From positions 868,001-932,000 of the forward strand of contig NZ_CP101417.1 in the NCBI RefSeq assembly GCF_024339125.1: a stretch of 64,000 nt of DNA, written 5' to 3'. The notes below the pieces were generated by a model, which did not search any database, had not been told where the DNA came from, and saw nothing but the letters and a program-made list of their open reading frames with translations. The first letter of the stretch is position 1; each line of letters opens with the position of its first letter. Source of the DNA: Xanthomonas hortorum. GTDB lineage: Bacteria; Pseudomonadota; Gammaproteobacteria; Xanthomonadales; Xanthomonadaceae. Of the stretch, positions 18,033 through 28,309 are shown in pieces. A program made the translations under genes and the position numbers.

Positions 18033-18817
18033 GCCTCGGCTCCCGCAGCCTGCTTGCCATGCGCTGCATCGGTGCGCGCCTGCAGCGCGCGCAGCGCCTG
18101 CAATTCCGCAGCGCTCGGTGGCGTGGTCTGCGCCAGATCGGCGGCGAAGCGGATCGACCAGCCGGTGGCCGCACTCACCTGTTCGCGGGTGCTGCCGGGG
18201 TGCAAGGCGGTGACGGTGAGTTCACGGGTCACGGGGTCGGGCTCCATCACGCACAGGTCGGTAACCACCACGGTCGGGCCGGCACCAGGCAGGCCGGCTC
18301 GCTGACGCGCATCGCCACCGTCCAGATGCCCGACCGTGGTGATGAAGTCCAGCACCGGCACGAAGCTGCGTGTGGATTGGCGAATGATGATGAACACCTG
18401 CTTGGCGCTGGCCGCAATCTCCGGCGCGCCACCGGCGCCGGGCAGCCGCGTTTTCGGCGCATCGTACGGGCCGATCACCGTGGTGTTGAGGTTGGCATGG
18501 CGATCGATCTGGGCCGCGCCCAGAAAGCCCACATCCACGCGACCGCCCTGCAACCAGTACCGAAAGATCTCCGGCGTGGAGACCACGGTGTCGGCGGTGT
18601 CGGCCAGTTCGCCATCGCCGATCGACAGCGGCAGCACGTCCGGGCGCGCGCCGATCGGGCCGGATTCGTAGATCAAGGTGACGTCCGGCGCATGCGTCAG
18701 CCGCGCCAGATTGGCGGCAGTGGATGGCAGACCGATGCCGACGAAGCACACCGCGTTATCGGGCAGGCGCCGCGCCGCCGCCACGGTCATCATTTCATTG
18801 GTGCTGTAGTCGCTCAT
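18029..18817 (-). CDS. pcaJ: 3-oxoadipate CoA-transferase beta subunit PcaJ
   Basis: A 262-residue family I CoA-transferase subunit. With PcaI it moves CoA from succinyl-CoA to beta-ketoadipate. The active-site region with the glutamate is [20 protein letters not shown]. It resembles the glutaconate-CoA-transferase-like type rather than the small PcaJ of Pseudomonas. The ATG at 18817 overlaps the pcaI stop (ATGA); the end overlaps pcaF in the same way. Confidence 0.9.
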   Translation of the reverse strand: MSDYSTNEMMTVAAARRLPDNAVCFVGIGLPSTAANLARLTHAPDVTLIYESGPIGARPDVLPLSIGDGELADTADTVVSTPEIFRYWLQGGRVDVGFLGAAQIDRHANLNTTVIGPYDAPKTRLPGAGGAPEIAASAKQVFIIIRQSTRSFVPVLDFITTVGHLDGGDARQRAGLPGAGPTVVVTDLCVMEPDPVTRELTVTALHPGSTREQVSAATGWSIRFAADLAQTTPPSAAELQALRALQARTDAAHGKQAAGAEA

Positions 18818-19677
18818 GCGGCCACCTGTAGCTGCGATTGCGCGTGCACGCGCTGGAAGGCAGCGAAATCCTCGGTGTCGAGAATATGCGTCTGGATCCA
18901 CGCCTGAAAGCGCGCACGGTCGCGTGCGATCGCATCCCAGGCCAGATAGAAGCGGTTGTCGCGGGCGTAGTAGCCATGCGCATACGACGGTGCGGCGCCG
19001 CCGGGCACATGGCAGACCGCATCCACCACCCAGCGCGGCAGGATGCAGGCGTTGGGCGGCGCGTCCAGCGTGTCGACGATCTCTTCCACCGTCACGATCA
19101 CCTTACGCGCCGCCAGCGCCGCTTCTTTCTGCACGCCCAGGATGCCCCACAGCAACACATTGCCGCGGCGGTCGGCCTGTTGCGCATGGATCACGGTGAC
19201 ATCGGGATTGACTGCCGGCGTGGTGGCCAGCGTTTCGCCGGTATACGGGCATTGCAGGAACTTGATGCTGTCGTTGACGCGCGGCAGGTCCGAGCCGACA
19301 TAGCCGCGCAGCACCGCGAACGGCAGGCCCGAGGCACCGGCCACGTAGGCGTTGGCCATATCGGCATGGCTGTGTTCGCGGATCTGCAGCGGCTGCGGCC
19401 AGGCATGTTCGACCGCATCGCGCAGCCGGTGCAGCGAGCCGACGCCGGGATTGCCGCCCCAGGAAAACCGCAATGCCGCCGCGCACCCGGCGCCGATCAG
19501 CTGGTCGTAGATCAGATCCGGCGTCATGCGCACCAGGCGCAGGTCGCGCTTGCGCTGGCGGATCACCTCATGACCGGCGGCGTGCGGAATCAGATGGGTG
19601 AAACCTTCCATCGCCACGCAATCGCCGTCAGCGATCAGTTGGGACACCGCTTCTGAAAGGGAGACGATTTGGGCCAT
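18814..19677 (-). CDS. pcaI: 3-oxoadipate CoA-transferase alpha subunit PcaI
   Basis: A 287-residue CoA-transferase subunit, first gene of the pca operon. It starts MAQIVSLSEAVSQLIADGD and has the glycine/phenylalanine motif VAMEGFTHLIPHAAGHE in place of the usual GGFG-type loop, as in the glutaconate-type family. The ATG at 19677 has a GGGAG ribosome site nearby; the GTG at 19710 is an unlikely alternative. The upstream promoter region contains a PcaR-like box. Confidence 0.9.
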   Translation of the reverse strand: MAQIVSLSEAVSQLIADGDCVAMEGFTHLIPHAAGHEVIRQRKRDLRLVRMTPDLIYDQLIGAGCAAALRFSWGGNPGVGSLHRLRDAVEHAWPQPLQIREHSHADMANAYVAGASGLPFAVLRGYVGSDLPRVNDSIKFLQCPYTGETLATTPAVNPDVTVIHAQQADRRGNVLLWGILGVQKEAALAARKVIVTVEEIVDTLDAPPNACILPRWVVDAVCHVPGGAAPSYAHGYYARDNRFYLAWDAIARDRARFQAWIQTHILDTEDFAAFQRVHAQSQLQVAA

Positions 19678-19757
19678 TGCAAGAGTCCTGCGCAGCGAGC
19701 GTGCGGTCACGGTAGGCGCAGCGGCACAGCCCGGTCAATCCGATTATCGGCGTGCAT

Positions 19758-19772
19758 ATTCGATAATCGCAC
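19758..19772 (+). promoter_or_regulatory. PcaR-like box in the pcaI-vanA divergent region
   Basis: ATTCGATAATCGCAC matches in 14 of 15 positions the PcaR box known to me from Pseudomonas putida pca promoters (GTTCGATAATCGCAC). Its CGATAATCG part (19761-19769) is also the right arm of an inverted repeat with CGATTATCG at 19741-19749. It lies 81 bases upstream of the pcaI start. Confidence 0.6.
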
Positions 19773-19811
19773 AATTTCGTTTGGCGACTGACGCTCCAAC
19801 ATTGTCTCCGG

Positions 19812-19819
19812 TGTATACA
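19812..19819. promoter_or_regulatory. VanR-like half-site TGTATACA
   Basis: Palindromic TGTATACA identical to the centre of the stronger site at 19906-19915. Both fit the FadR/VanR-type GntR operator pattern (GT-N2-AC core). It lies about 115 bases before vanA. Confidence 0.4.
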
Positions 19820-19905
19820 TAACTTCGCTTGCAAGCAGACGCCAGCGCTGGCAAGCGCGTCAACTGGTTGCCAGCCGGCGTACCACTGCCGATCCGCACC
19901 CCAGG

Positions 19906-19915
19906 TTGTATACAA
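19906..19915. promoter_or_regulatory. VanR-like operator TTGTATACAA upstream of vanA
   Basis: A perfect ten-base palindrome 18 bases before the vanA ATG, just ahead of the AGGAG ribosome site. Position and symmetry suit repression of vanA by the GntR-family VanR encoded immediately downstream. Confidence 0.55.
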
Positions 19916-19933
19916 ACCCCAGGAGTCACGGTC

Positions 19934-21010
19934 ATGTCCCAGTCCAAGCAGCTGTTTCCCCTCAACGCGTGGTATGCCGTCGCCTGGGACCACGAGATCA
20001 AGCACGCGCTGGCCCCGCGCAAGGTCTGCAACCTGGATGTGGTGCTGTATCGCAGCACCGCCGGGGCCGTGATCGCACTCGAAGACGCGTGCTGGCATCG
20101 CCTGGTGCCGCTGTCGATGGGCAAGCTGCGCGGCGACGATGTGGTCTGCGGTTATCACGGGCTGGTCTACAACACGCAAGGCCGCTGCGTGCACATGCCT
20201 TCGCAGGAAACCATCAACCCGTCCGCATGCGTGCGCAGTTTTCCGGTGGCCGAGAAGCATCGCTATGTGTGGATCTGGCCCGGCGACCCGGCGCAGGCCG
20301 ACACCAGCCTGATTCCCGATCTGCATTGGGCGCACGACCCGGCCTGGGCCGGCGACGGCCGCACCATCTACGCCAAGTGCGACTACCGGCTGGTGCTGGA
20401 CAACCTGATGGACCTGACCCACGAGACCTTCGTGCATGGCTCCAGCATCGGCCAGGACGAGATCGCCGAAGCGCCGTTCGAGGTGATGCACGGCGACCGC
20501 TCGGTGGTGGTGTCGCGCTGGATGCGCAATATCGACGCGCCACCGTTCTGGGCCAGCCAGATTGCGCGTCATCTGGATTACCACGGCAAGGTCGATCGCT
20601 GGCAGATCATCCGCTTCGAAGCGCCCGGCACCATCGCCATCGATGTCGGTGTGGCCATCGCCGGCACCGGTGCGCCGGAAGGCGACCGCAGCCAGGGCGT
20701 CAACGGCTACGTGCTCAATACCATCACGCCCGAAACCGACACCACCTGCCACTACTTCTGGGCGTTCATGCGCAACTACGCGCTGCACGACCAATCCCTG
20801 ACCACGCTCACCCGGGCCGGCGTCACCGGCGTGTTCGGCGAAGACGAGGCGGTGCTGGAAGCGCAACAGCGCGCCATCGATGCGCATCCGGATCACACCT
20901 TCTACAACCTCAACGTCGATGCCGGCGGCATGTGGGCGCGCCGCGTGATCGATCGGCTGATCGCACAGGAACAGCGCGCGCAGGAATTGTCGCTGCGCAT
21001 GGTGGGCTAA
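19934..21010 (+). CDS. vanA: Vanillate O-demethylase oxygenase subunit VanA
   Basis: A 358-residue Rieske non-heme iron oxygenase that converts vanillate to protocatechuate and formaldehyde. The Rieske cluster ligands are C53 and H55 (DACWHRLVPL) and C72 and H75 (VVCGYHG). The mononuclear iron site is DLTHETFVHG with H163 and H168. The ATG at 19934 is preceded by AGGAG; upstream in-frame codons show no similarity. It works with the reductase VanB, from which it is separated by vanR. Its product feeds the divergently transcribed pca operon. Confidence 0.95.
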   Translation: MSQSKQLFPLNAWYAVAWDHEIKHALAPRKVCNLDVVLYRSTAGAVIALEDACWHRLVPLSMGKLRGDDVVCGYHGLVYNTQGRCVHMPSQETINPSACVRSFPVAEKHRYVWIWPGDPAQADTSLIPDLHWAHDPAWAGDGRTIYAKCDYRLVLDNLMDLTHETFVHGSSIGQDEIAEAPFEVMHGDRSVVVSRWMRNIDAPPFWASQIARHLDYHGKVDRWQIIRFEAPGTIAIDVGVAIAGTGAPEGDRSQGVNGYVLNTITPETDTTCHYFWAFMRNYALHDQSLTTLTRAGVTGVFGEDEAVLEAQQRAIDAHPDHTFYNLNVDAGGMWARRVIDRLIAQEQRAQELSLRMVG

Positions 21011-21031
21011 AGCACCGCGACGGAGGTTCGC

Positions 21032-21835
21032 ATGTCACCGACCACCCCGTTTCGCAGCAGTGCCGCGCAAACCACGCGCGCACTGCTGTCGCTACGCGAA
21101 CTGATTCTCGACGGCACCCTGCCGGCCGGCGCGCGGCTGTCCGAGCTGGCGGTGGTGCAGCGGCTGGGCATGTCACGCACGCCGGTGCGCGCCGCGTTGC
21201 AGCGTCTCTGCGAAGAAGGCCTGGCCAGCGCACTGCCGGGCGGCGGCTACGCGGTGCAGGCCTTCAGCGAACGCGATGTGCACGATGCGATCGAACTGCG
21301 CGGCACGCTCGAAGGCCTGGCCGCGCGCATGGCCGCCGAACGCGGGGCATCCGCCGCATCGCTGGCTCAGGCTCGCCAGTTGCTGGACACGCTCGACGGC
21401 ATCGTCGGCTCGCCGCTGCACGCCATCGACTTCACCGCCTATGTGCAGGCCAACGCGCAGTTCCACGCGTTGCTGGTGGCCATGGCCGGCAGCGATGTGC
21501 TGGGCCGCGAACTCACCCGTGTGCTGCAGTTACCGTTCGCCTCGCCCAATAGCCTGGTCATGGCGCAGACCACCAGCGCCGAGGCGCAACTGATTCTGAC
21601 ACTGGCGCAAGACCAGCATCGCGAAGTCATCGCTGCCATCGAATACCGCCAGGGCGCGCGTGCCGAAGCGCTGATGCGCGAGCACGCACGGCTTGCGCAT
21701 CGCAATCTGCGCCACGTCCTGCAAACCCCGGCGGCGATCACCCAGGTGCGCGGTGGCGCCTTGATCGGCCGCGCCCATCCGTCCAACGCTGGCAGCAGCC
21801 AGCACCCCCTTCTGCCCGGAGTTCCCCATGCGTAA
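21032..21835 (+). CDS. vanR: GntR-family (FCD) vanillate regulator VanR
   Basis: A 267-residue FadR-type GntR regulator. The winged helix-turn-helix is LSELAVVQRLGMSRTPVRAALQRLCEEGL, followed by an all-helical FCD ligand-binding domain containing DAIELRGTLEGLAARMAAER and DQHREVIAAIEYRQGARAEALMREH. Vanillate is the expected effector. The gene lies inside the van operon, 21 bases after vanA, and its last eight bases overlap vanB. Confidence 0.88.
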   Translation: MSPTTPFRSSAAQTTRALLSLRELILDGTLPAGARLSELAVVQRLGMSRTPVRAALQRLCEEGLASALPGGGYAVQAFSERDVHDAIELRGTLEGLAARMAAERGASAASLAQARQLLDTLDGIVGSPLHAIDFTAYVQANAQFHALLVAMAGSDVLGRELTRVLQLPFASPNSLVMAQTTSAEAQLILTLAQDQHREVIAAIEYRQGARAEALMREHARLAHRNLRHVLQTPAAITQVRGGALIGRAHPSNAGSSQHPLLPGVPHA

Positions 21836-22811
21836 AGACACCCAGTGGCACCGCGCCCACGTCGTCAGCATTGCCGATGCCTGCGAGGGCGTGCGCGAGA
21901 TCGTGCTCGATCCCGGCACTGCGGCGCGCCCGTTCGAGGTGGGCAGTCATCTGGATTTTCGCGTGCAGTTGCATGGCCGGCCCGATGTGCGTTCGTACTC
22001 GCTGGTGGGCGAACCGCGCTCCGATGGCTATTACCAGATCGCGGTACGGCAGATGCCCGACAGCCGCGGCGGCTCGCGGCATATGTGGACCTTGCAGCCC
22101 GGCGACGTGGTGGAGATCTCGCCGCCCAGCAACAACTTTGCGCTGGATGAGAGCGGCGAGGAAATCCTGTTGATCGCAGGCGGGATCGGCATCACGCCGA
22201 TCATCGGCATGGCGCAGCGGCTGTCACGTCGCCACCGGTCTTTTCGCCTGCTGTACGTTGGCCGCTCACGTGCTGCGATGGCGTATGCGGACGAGTTGGA
22301 AACCTTGCTCGGCGAGCGCCTGCAGCTGCATTGCGACGACACCGCTGGGCAGCCGGATCTTGCCGCCGAATTGGCGCGCCTGTCGCCCAATGCCGAGGTG
22401 TATGTGTGCGGGCCACTGGGCATGCTCGAAGCGGTGCGCCAGCACTGGCACGCCGCCGGGCGTTCGCGTGCGCGGCTGCATTTCGAAACCTTCGGCAATA
22501 GCGGGCGGGTGCCGGCGCAGGCCTTCGTGGTCAAGTTGCCCGGGCTCGGCCTGGAAGTGCCGGTGGCGGAAAACGAATCGATGCTGGATGCCCTGGCCGA
22601 TGCCGGGGTGGAGCTGATCGCCGAATGCCGTCGTGGCGAATGCGGGCTGTGCGCGGTGGAGGTGCTGGACAGCGCGGCCGATATCGACCACCGCGATGTG
22701 TTCTTCAGCGACGAACAACGCCGCGAGAACCGCAAACTGTGCGCCTGCGTTTCGCGCGCGGTGGGTGGCAGCATCAGTATCGATACGGGATATCGCGGCG
22801 AGCTGGGCTGA
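21828..22811 (+). CDS. vanB: Vanillate O-demethylase reductase subunit VanB
   Basis: A 327-residue class IA-type oxygenase reductase. The order is an N-terminal flavin-binding barrel (VRSYSLVGEP), an NAD-binding domain (LLIAGGIGITPIIGMAQ and VYVCGPLGMLEAV), and a C-terminal plant-type [2Fe-2S] domain with ECRRGECGLCAVEV and a distal Cys in NRKLCACVSRA. It passes electrons from NADH to the VanA Rieske centre. It overlaps vanR by eight bases. Confidence 0.94.
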   Translation: MRKDTQWHRAHVVSIADACEGVREIVLDPGTAARPFEVGSHLDFRVQLHGRPDVRSYSLVGEPRSDGYYQIAVRQMPDSRGGSRHMWTLQPGDVVEISPPSNNFALDESGEEILLIAGGIGITPIIGMAQRLSRRHRSFRLLYVGRSRAAMAYADELETLLGERLQLHCDDTAGQPDLAAELARLSPNAEVYVCGPLGMLEAVRQHWHAAGRSRARLHFETFGNSGRVPAQAFVVKLPGLGLEVPVAENESMLDALADAGVELIAECRRGECGLCAVEVLDSAADIDHRDVFFSDEQRRENRKLCACVSRAVGGSISIDTGYRGELG

Positions 22812-22972
22812 GAGCGCAGCAAAAACTGCTGCGCCAACCATCAGCCAGGCGCGGCAGGCACTCGCTGCGGCGTGTGCCACGCGCACACTGCGGTTTCTGC
22901 GCGCGCCGTCCACGCCCACCCGACGACTGCTCGCTACGGCTTGCACGCAGCCGTGTTTGCATCCTCACGCAC

Positions 22973-23800
22973 ATGCGCGATCATCTGCGCATGGAGTCGA
23001 CTCACTACAGGACGGTCCCGGCGCCGGCACTCAACCCGCGCCAGGAGCAATTGGTGGCATTGGTGCGGCAGCAGGGCTTTGCCGAGGTGGAGGGGCTGGC
23101 GACGCGCTTCGACGTCACCCCGCAGACCATTCGCCGCGACCTCACGTTGCTCTGCGATGCCGGCGTGCTGCGCCGCTATCACGGCGGCGTCAGCATGCCC
23201 TCGAGCGTGGAAAACCTGGCCTACACCGCGCGCAAGGCGTTGCAGGCGCGCGAAAAGCAGCACATCGCCGCACAGGTCGCCCGCTTCATTCCCGACGATG
23301 CCTCGCTGTTCATCAACCTGGGTACCACCAACGAAGAGGTCGCGCGCGCATTGCTGCAGCACCGCGGCCTGCGTGTGATCACCAACAACCTCAACGTGGC
23401 GGTGATGCTCAGCGCCAACCCCAGCTTCGAGGTCATCGTGGCCGGCGGCGTGGTACGCGGGCGCGACCAGGGCGTGACCGGCGAGGCGACGGTGGAGCTG
23501 ATCCGGCAGTTCAAGGTGGACTTCGGGGTGATCGGCATTTCCGGCATCGATCTGGACGGTACCTTGCTGGATTTCGACTACCAAGAGGTGCGCGTGGCCC
23601 AGGCCATCATCGAGCACTCGCGGCAGGTGCTGCTGGCTGCCGACCACAGCAAGTTCGGCCGCAACGCCATGGTGCGGCTGGGTGCGATCGCCCAGGTGCA
23701 CGACTGGTTCACCGACCGACCACCGCCGCAGGAACTGGCCGCGGTGCTGGCCGACGCCGGCACCCGGGTGCATCTGGCAAACCCTGGCGACGCCAGCTGA
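22973..23800 (+). CDS. glpR: Glycerol-3-phosphate regulon repressor GlpR
   Basis: A DeoR-family repressor, 275 residues from ATG 22973 (ATG 22991 is equally possible). The N-terminal helix-turn-helix reads VEGLATRFDVTPQTIRRDLTLL and is followed by RRYHGGVSMPSS. The sugar-phosphate-binding domain has LFINLGTTNEEVARAL, ITNNLNVA and DFGVIGISGIDLDGTLLDFD, very close to Escherichia coli GlpR. The effector would be glycerol 3-phosphate. It heads the glpR-glpD-glpF-glpK cluster, and a TGTTCGAACA operator lies in front of glpD. Confidence 0.93.
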   Translation: MRDHLRMESTHYRTVPAPALNPRQEQLVALVRQQGFAEVEGLATRFDVTPQTIRRDLTLLCDAGVLRRYHGGVSMPSSVENLAYTARKALQAREKQHIAAQVARFIPDDASLFINLGTTNEEVARALLQHRGLRVITNNLNVAVMLSANPSFEVIVAGGVVRGRDQGVTGEATVELIRQFKVDFGVIGISGIDLDGTLLDFDYQEVRVAQAIIEHSRQVLLAADHSKFGRNAMVRLGAIAQVHDWFTDRPPPQELAAVLADAGTRVHLANPGDAS

Positions 23801-23959
23801 GCCGATTGTTCGTTTTTGTGCGTTTGCGATAAGCGCACATTCCTAGACCGTCATTTCTGATCCAGAATAGCGATCAGAATCCCACTTCCACTAGGTCCTC
23901 CAACGGAAACCTATCCTAAAAAAAGGGTTTGACGTCCCTTCACGTCCCGACAAGGTTTG

Positions 23960-23981
23960 ATGTTCGAATATGTTCGAACAT
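23960..23981. promoter_or_regulatory. GlpR-type operator in front of glpD
   Basis: Two nine-base arms ATGTTCGAA and TTCGAACAT flank TATG; the right half itself contains the perfect palindrome ATGTTCGAACAT (23970-23981). ATGTTCG/CGAACAT are the half-sites of GlpR operators. A second inverted pair, TGTGCGTTT with AAGCGCACA (23817-23839), lies just after glpR. Confidence 0.6.
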
Positions 23982-24026
23982 GACAACTTGGGTTCGCTCT
24001 TGTGGCGCGCCCGGACGGAGACACCG

Positions 24027-25541
24027 ATGGGCGAGATATACGATCTTCTGGTGATAGGCGGCGGTATCAATGGGGTCGGCATCGCCCGCGATGCGGCCGG
24101 GCGCGGCTTGTCGGTGTGCCTGTGCGAGCAGGACGATCTGGCTGCGCATACCAGCAGCGCCAGCACCAAGCTCATTCACGGCGGCCTGCGCTACCTGGAG
24201 CAGTACGAGTTCGCGCTGGTCGGCAAGGCACTGGCCGAGCGCGAGGTGCTGCTGCGGCTGGCCCCGCACATCATCTGGCCGCTGCGTTTCCTGCTGCCGC
24301 ATCAACCGCATCTGCGTCCGGCATGGATGATTCGTGCCGGCCTGTTTCTGTACGACCATCTCGGCGGCAGCAAGCGCAGCCTGCCGCGCTCGCGCCGGCT
24401 GTCGCTGCGCACGCACCCGGTGGGCCAGCCATTGCAGGAGTCGCTGCGCACCGGCTTCGTGTACTCCGATGCCTGGGTGCAGGACGCGCGGCTGGTGGTG
24501 CTCAATGCGATGGACGCTGCCAAGCGTGGCGCGCAGATCCATACGCGCACTCGCTGTGTCGGTGCCTGGCGCGATGCCGGGTTCTGGTATGCCGAACTCG
24601 AAGGTCGCGACGGCCGCCGCCGCACCGTGCAGGCGCGTGCGCTGGCCAATGCGGCCGGTCCGTGGGCGGTGTCGTTCCTGGACAAGGTGGCCGCGGTGCC
24701 GCACAAGCATGCGCTGCGCCTGGTCAAGGGCAGCCACATCGTAGTGCCCAAACTGTTCGACCACGACCATGCGTACATCTTCCAGCAACCGGACCGGCGC
24801 ATCGTGTTCGCCATTCCGTACGAGCACGACTTCACCTTGATCGGCACCACCGATGTCGACCACGAAGACGACCCCGCCACGCCCAAGATCGACGCGGCCG
24901 AGGTGCAGTATCTGTGCGAAGCGGTGAACCTGTATTTCCAGCAGCAGATCAGCCCCGCCGATGTGGTGTGGAGCTATAGCGGCGTGCGCCCGCTGCTCGA
25001 CGATGCCGAGGACAACGCCGCCGAAGTCACCCGCGATTACCAACTGGAAGTGCTCACCGACGGCGCGCCGTTGCTCAATGTGTTCGGCGGCAAGCTGACC
25101 ACGTACCGCAAGCTCGCCGAAGAGGCGGTCGACCGGCTGACGCATGCGCTAGGCGCACGCAAGCCGGCGTGGACGGCGCGCGGCGACGCGCTGCCGGGCG
25201 GCGAACAGCGCGATATCGCCAGCCTGCTCGAACGCGTCAGCAGCGCACGGCCGTGGCTGCCGGCACCTACCGCACAGCGGCTGGTTCGCAATTACGGCAC
25301 CTGCGCGGAGCAGCTGCTGGGCGAGGCGCAGGACATCGCGGCCTTGGGTACGCACTTCGGCGCCGATCTGTACCAGGCCGAGGTGGATTACCTGCGTGCA
25401 CACGAGTGGGCCGTGACCGCCGACGACATCCTGTGGCGCCGCAGCAAACTCGGTCTGCGCATCGATGCGGCCGGGCGCCAGCGCCTGGAAGACTATCTGC
25501 AGACGCAATCGGTCCAGCAGGCGGACGTGGTACCGGCCTGA
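24027..25541 (+). CDS. glpD: Aerobic glycerol-3-phosphate dehydrogenase GlpD
   Basis: A 504-residue FAD-dependent membrane-associated dehydrogenase that oxidises glycerol 3-phosphate to dihydroxyacetone phosphate and reduces quinone. The FAD loop is VIGGGINGVGIARDAAGRG at the N-terminus; KLIHGGLRYLEQYEF, GPWAVSFLD and VFGGKLTTYRKLAEEA are family signatures. The ATG at 24027 with GGAG upstream is preferred to an ATG at 23970, which lies inside the operator. Confidence 0.95.
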   Translation: MGEIYDLLVIGGGINGVGIARDAAGRGLSVCLCEQDDLAAHTSSASTKLIHGGLRYLEQYEFALVGKALAEREVLLRLAPHIIWPLRFLLPHQPHLRPAWMIRAGLFLYDHLGGSKRSLPRSRRLSLRTHPVGQPLQESLRTGFVYSDAWVQDARLVVLNAMDAAKRGAQIHTRTRCVGAWRDAGFWYAELEGRDGRRRTVQARALANAAGPWAVSFLDKVAAVPHKHALRLVKGSHIVVPKLFDHDHAYIFQQPDRRIVFAIPYEHDFTLIGTTDVDHEDDPATPKIDAAEVQYLCEAVNLYFQQQISPADVVWSYSGVRPLLDDAEDNAAEVTRDYQLEVLTDGAPLLNVFGGKLTTYRKLAEEAVDRLTHALGARKPAWTARGDALPGGEQRDIASLLERVSSARPWLPAPTAQRLVRNYGTCAEQLLGEAQDIAALGTHFGADLYQAEVDYLRAHEWAVTADDILWRRSKLGLRIDAAGRQRLEDYLQTQSVQQADVVPA

Positions 25542-25633
25542 TCGAACAGCGTTGCCGGCGAGGACGGGTCGTTCGGCAACGTATCCTGGCGCATTCGCCA
25601 GCATCATCCTGAGTCACGTGGAGGGCAACCCAG

Positions 25634-25741
25634 ATGAGCACCAACCAACACCCCTGCGCGCCAACATGCGCGCCGCACCACCCTGCCTGCGTCATTGAGA
25701 CCAGCATCGACACTGTCACAACCATGAGCACGCGCGCATGA
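25634..25741 (+). CDS. Possible 35-residue Cys/His-rich small protein coupled to glpF
   Basis: A 35-codon frame with GAGGG ten bases before its ATG. It includes HPCAPTCAPHHPACV, with three Cys and three His. Its stop overlaps the glpF start (ATGA), the layout of a leader or coupled small protein. No family is recognised. It may be a translated leader without function in trans. Confidence 0.35.
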   Translation: MSTNQHPCAPTCAPHHPACVIETSIDTVTTMSTRA

Positions 25742-26559
25742 GCCGCCAACTCGTAGGTGAGTTGATCTCCGAAGCGGTGGCGATGTTCATCATCATCGCG
25801 CTCGGCGATTCGGTCGCAGCGATGTACATCCTCTACGACCCGAGCCCGTATCAGAACGCCTACTGGGGCGTGTGTATCGCCTGGGGCCTGTCAGTGACGC
25901 TGGCGATCTATGTCACCGGCTCGGTATCCGGCACGCATGCCAATCCGGCGGTGACGCTGGCGCTGGCATTGTTCCGCGATTTCTCCTGGAAGAAAGTGCT
26001 GCCGTACTGGGGCGCGCAAGTAATCGGTGCATTTCTGGGCGCGGCCATCGTTTACCAGATGTACGGGCCGGTGATCGATCACTACAACCAGGTGCAACAG
26101 CTCACCCGCGAAGCCGGTGGCGCAGCCGGGGTGTTCTTCACTGCACCCGGTCTGGCGGTTACGCCGATGCATGCGCTGGTGGACCAGATCATCATCACTG
26201 CGTTCCTGATCTTCGGCATCTTCGCCATCACCGAACAGTTCAACGAAGCCGCGCCGACCGCCAACTCCGGCGCGCTGATGATCGGTCTGCTGGTGGCCAC
26301 GCTGGGCGCGTCGATGGGCTATCTGGAAGCCTGGGCGATGAACCCGGCGCGCGACTTCGGCCCGCGCTTGTTCGCCTACTTTGCCGGTTGGGGCGAGGCC
26401 GCGTTGCCGGCCAAGGACAATTACTGGTGGATCCCGATCGTCGGTCCGTTGATCGGCGGCCCCATCGGCGCGCTCGCCTACCAGTGGCTGATCCTGCCGT
26501 TTCTGCCGGCACGCGTGCGACATCTGCAGGGCGGCAAACCGCCGCTCGACCCGCAGTAA
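25738..26559 (+). CDS. glpF: Glycerol uptake facilitator GlpF
   Basis: A 273-residue MIP-family channel with six transmembrane helices and two half-helices. The two NPA boxes are at 69-71 (THANPAVT) and 202-204 ([11 protein letters not shown]); the second carries the Arg of the glyceroporin filter (NPARDFGPR, with Asp after Arg as in glycerol channels). It admits glycerol for GlpK. The start overlaps a 35-codon upstream frame. Confidence 0.93.
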   Translation: MSRQLVGELISEAVAMFIIIALGDSVAAMYILYDPSPYQNAYWGVCIAWGLSVTLAIYVTGSVSGTHANPAVTLALALFRDFSWKKVLPYWGAQVIGAFLGAAIVYQMYGPVIDHYNQVQQLTREAGGAAGVFFTAPGLAVTPMHALVDQIIITAFLIFGIFAITEQFNEAAPTANSGALMIGLLVATLGASMGYLEAWAMNPARDFGPRLFAYFAGWGEAALPAKDNYWWIPIVGPLIGGPIGALAYQWLILPFLPARVRHLQGGKPPLDPQ

Positions 26560-26610
26560 TCGCACTGCTGCACGACTGACAGCACAGCGCCGCTGTTGAG
26601 CAGGTCTTGA

Positions 26611-28194
<1,584 letters not shown>

Positions 28195-28213
28195 ACGCTG
28201 CCATGGAAACGAC

Positions 28214-28237
28214 TGCGCCCACCAATAGGTGGGCGCA
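28214..28237 (+). terminator. Hairpin terminator after glpK
   Basis: A perfect ten-base stem TGCGCCCACC/GGTGGGCGCA with a four-base loop begins 20 bases after the glpK stop. A strong T tract is lacking. It marks the likely end of the glp unit. Confidence 0.6.
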
Positions 28238-28309
28238 ACGTTAGGTTGGCAACTCGCGTGAGTTACGCATTGGATGGCTGCACGCTGCAGCCTTGCAATG
28301 CCGCAGCAC

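Noticed and set aside
16385..18907. Several 200-445-codon plus-strand frames across the pca operon
   Set aside because: They are antisense to complete pca genes with catalytic motifs and coupled start/stop overlaps.
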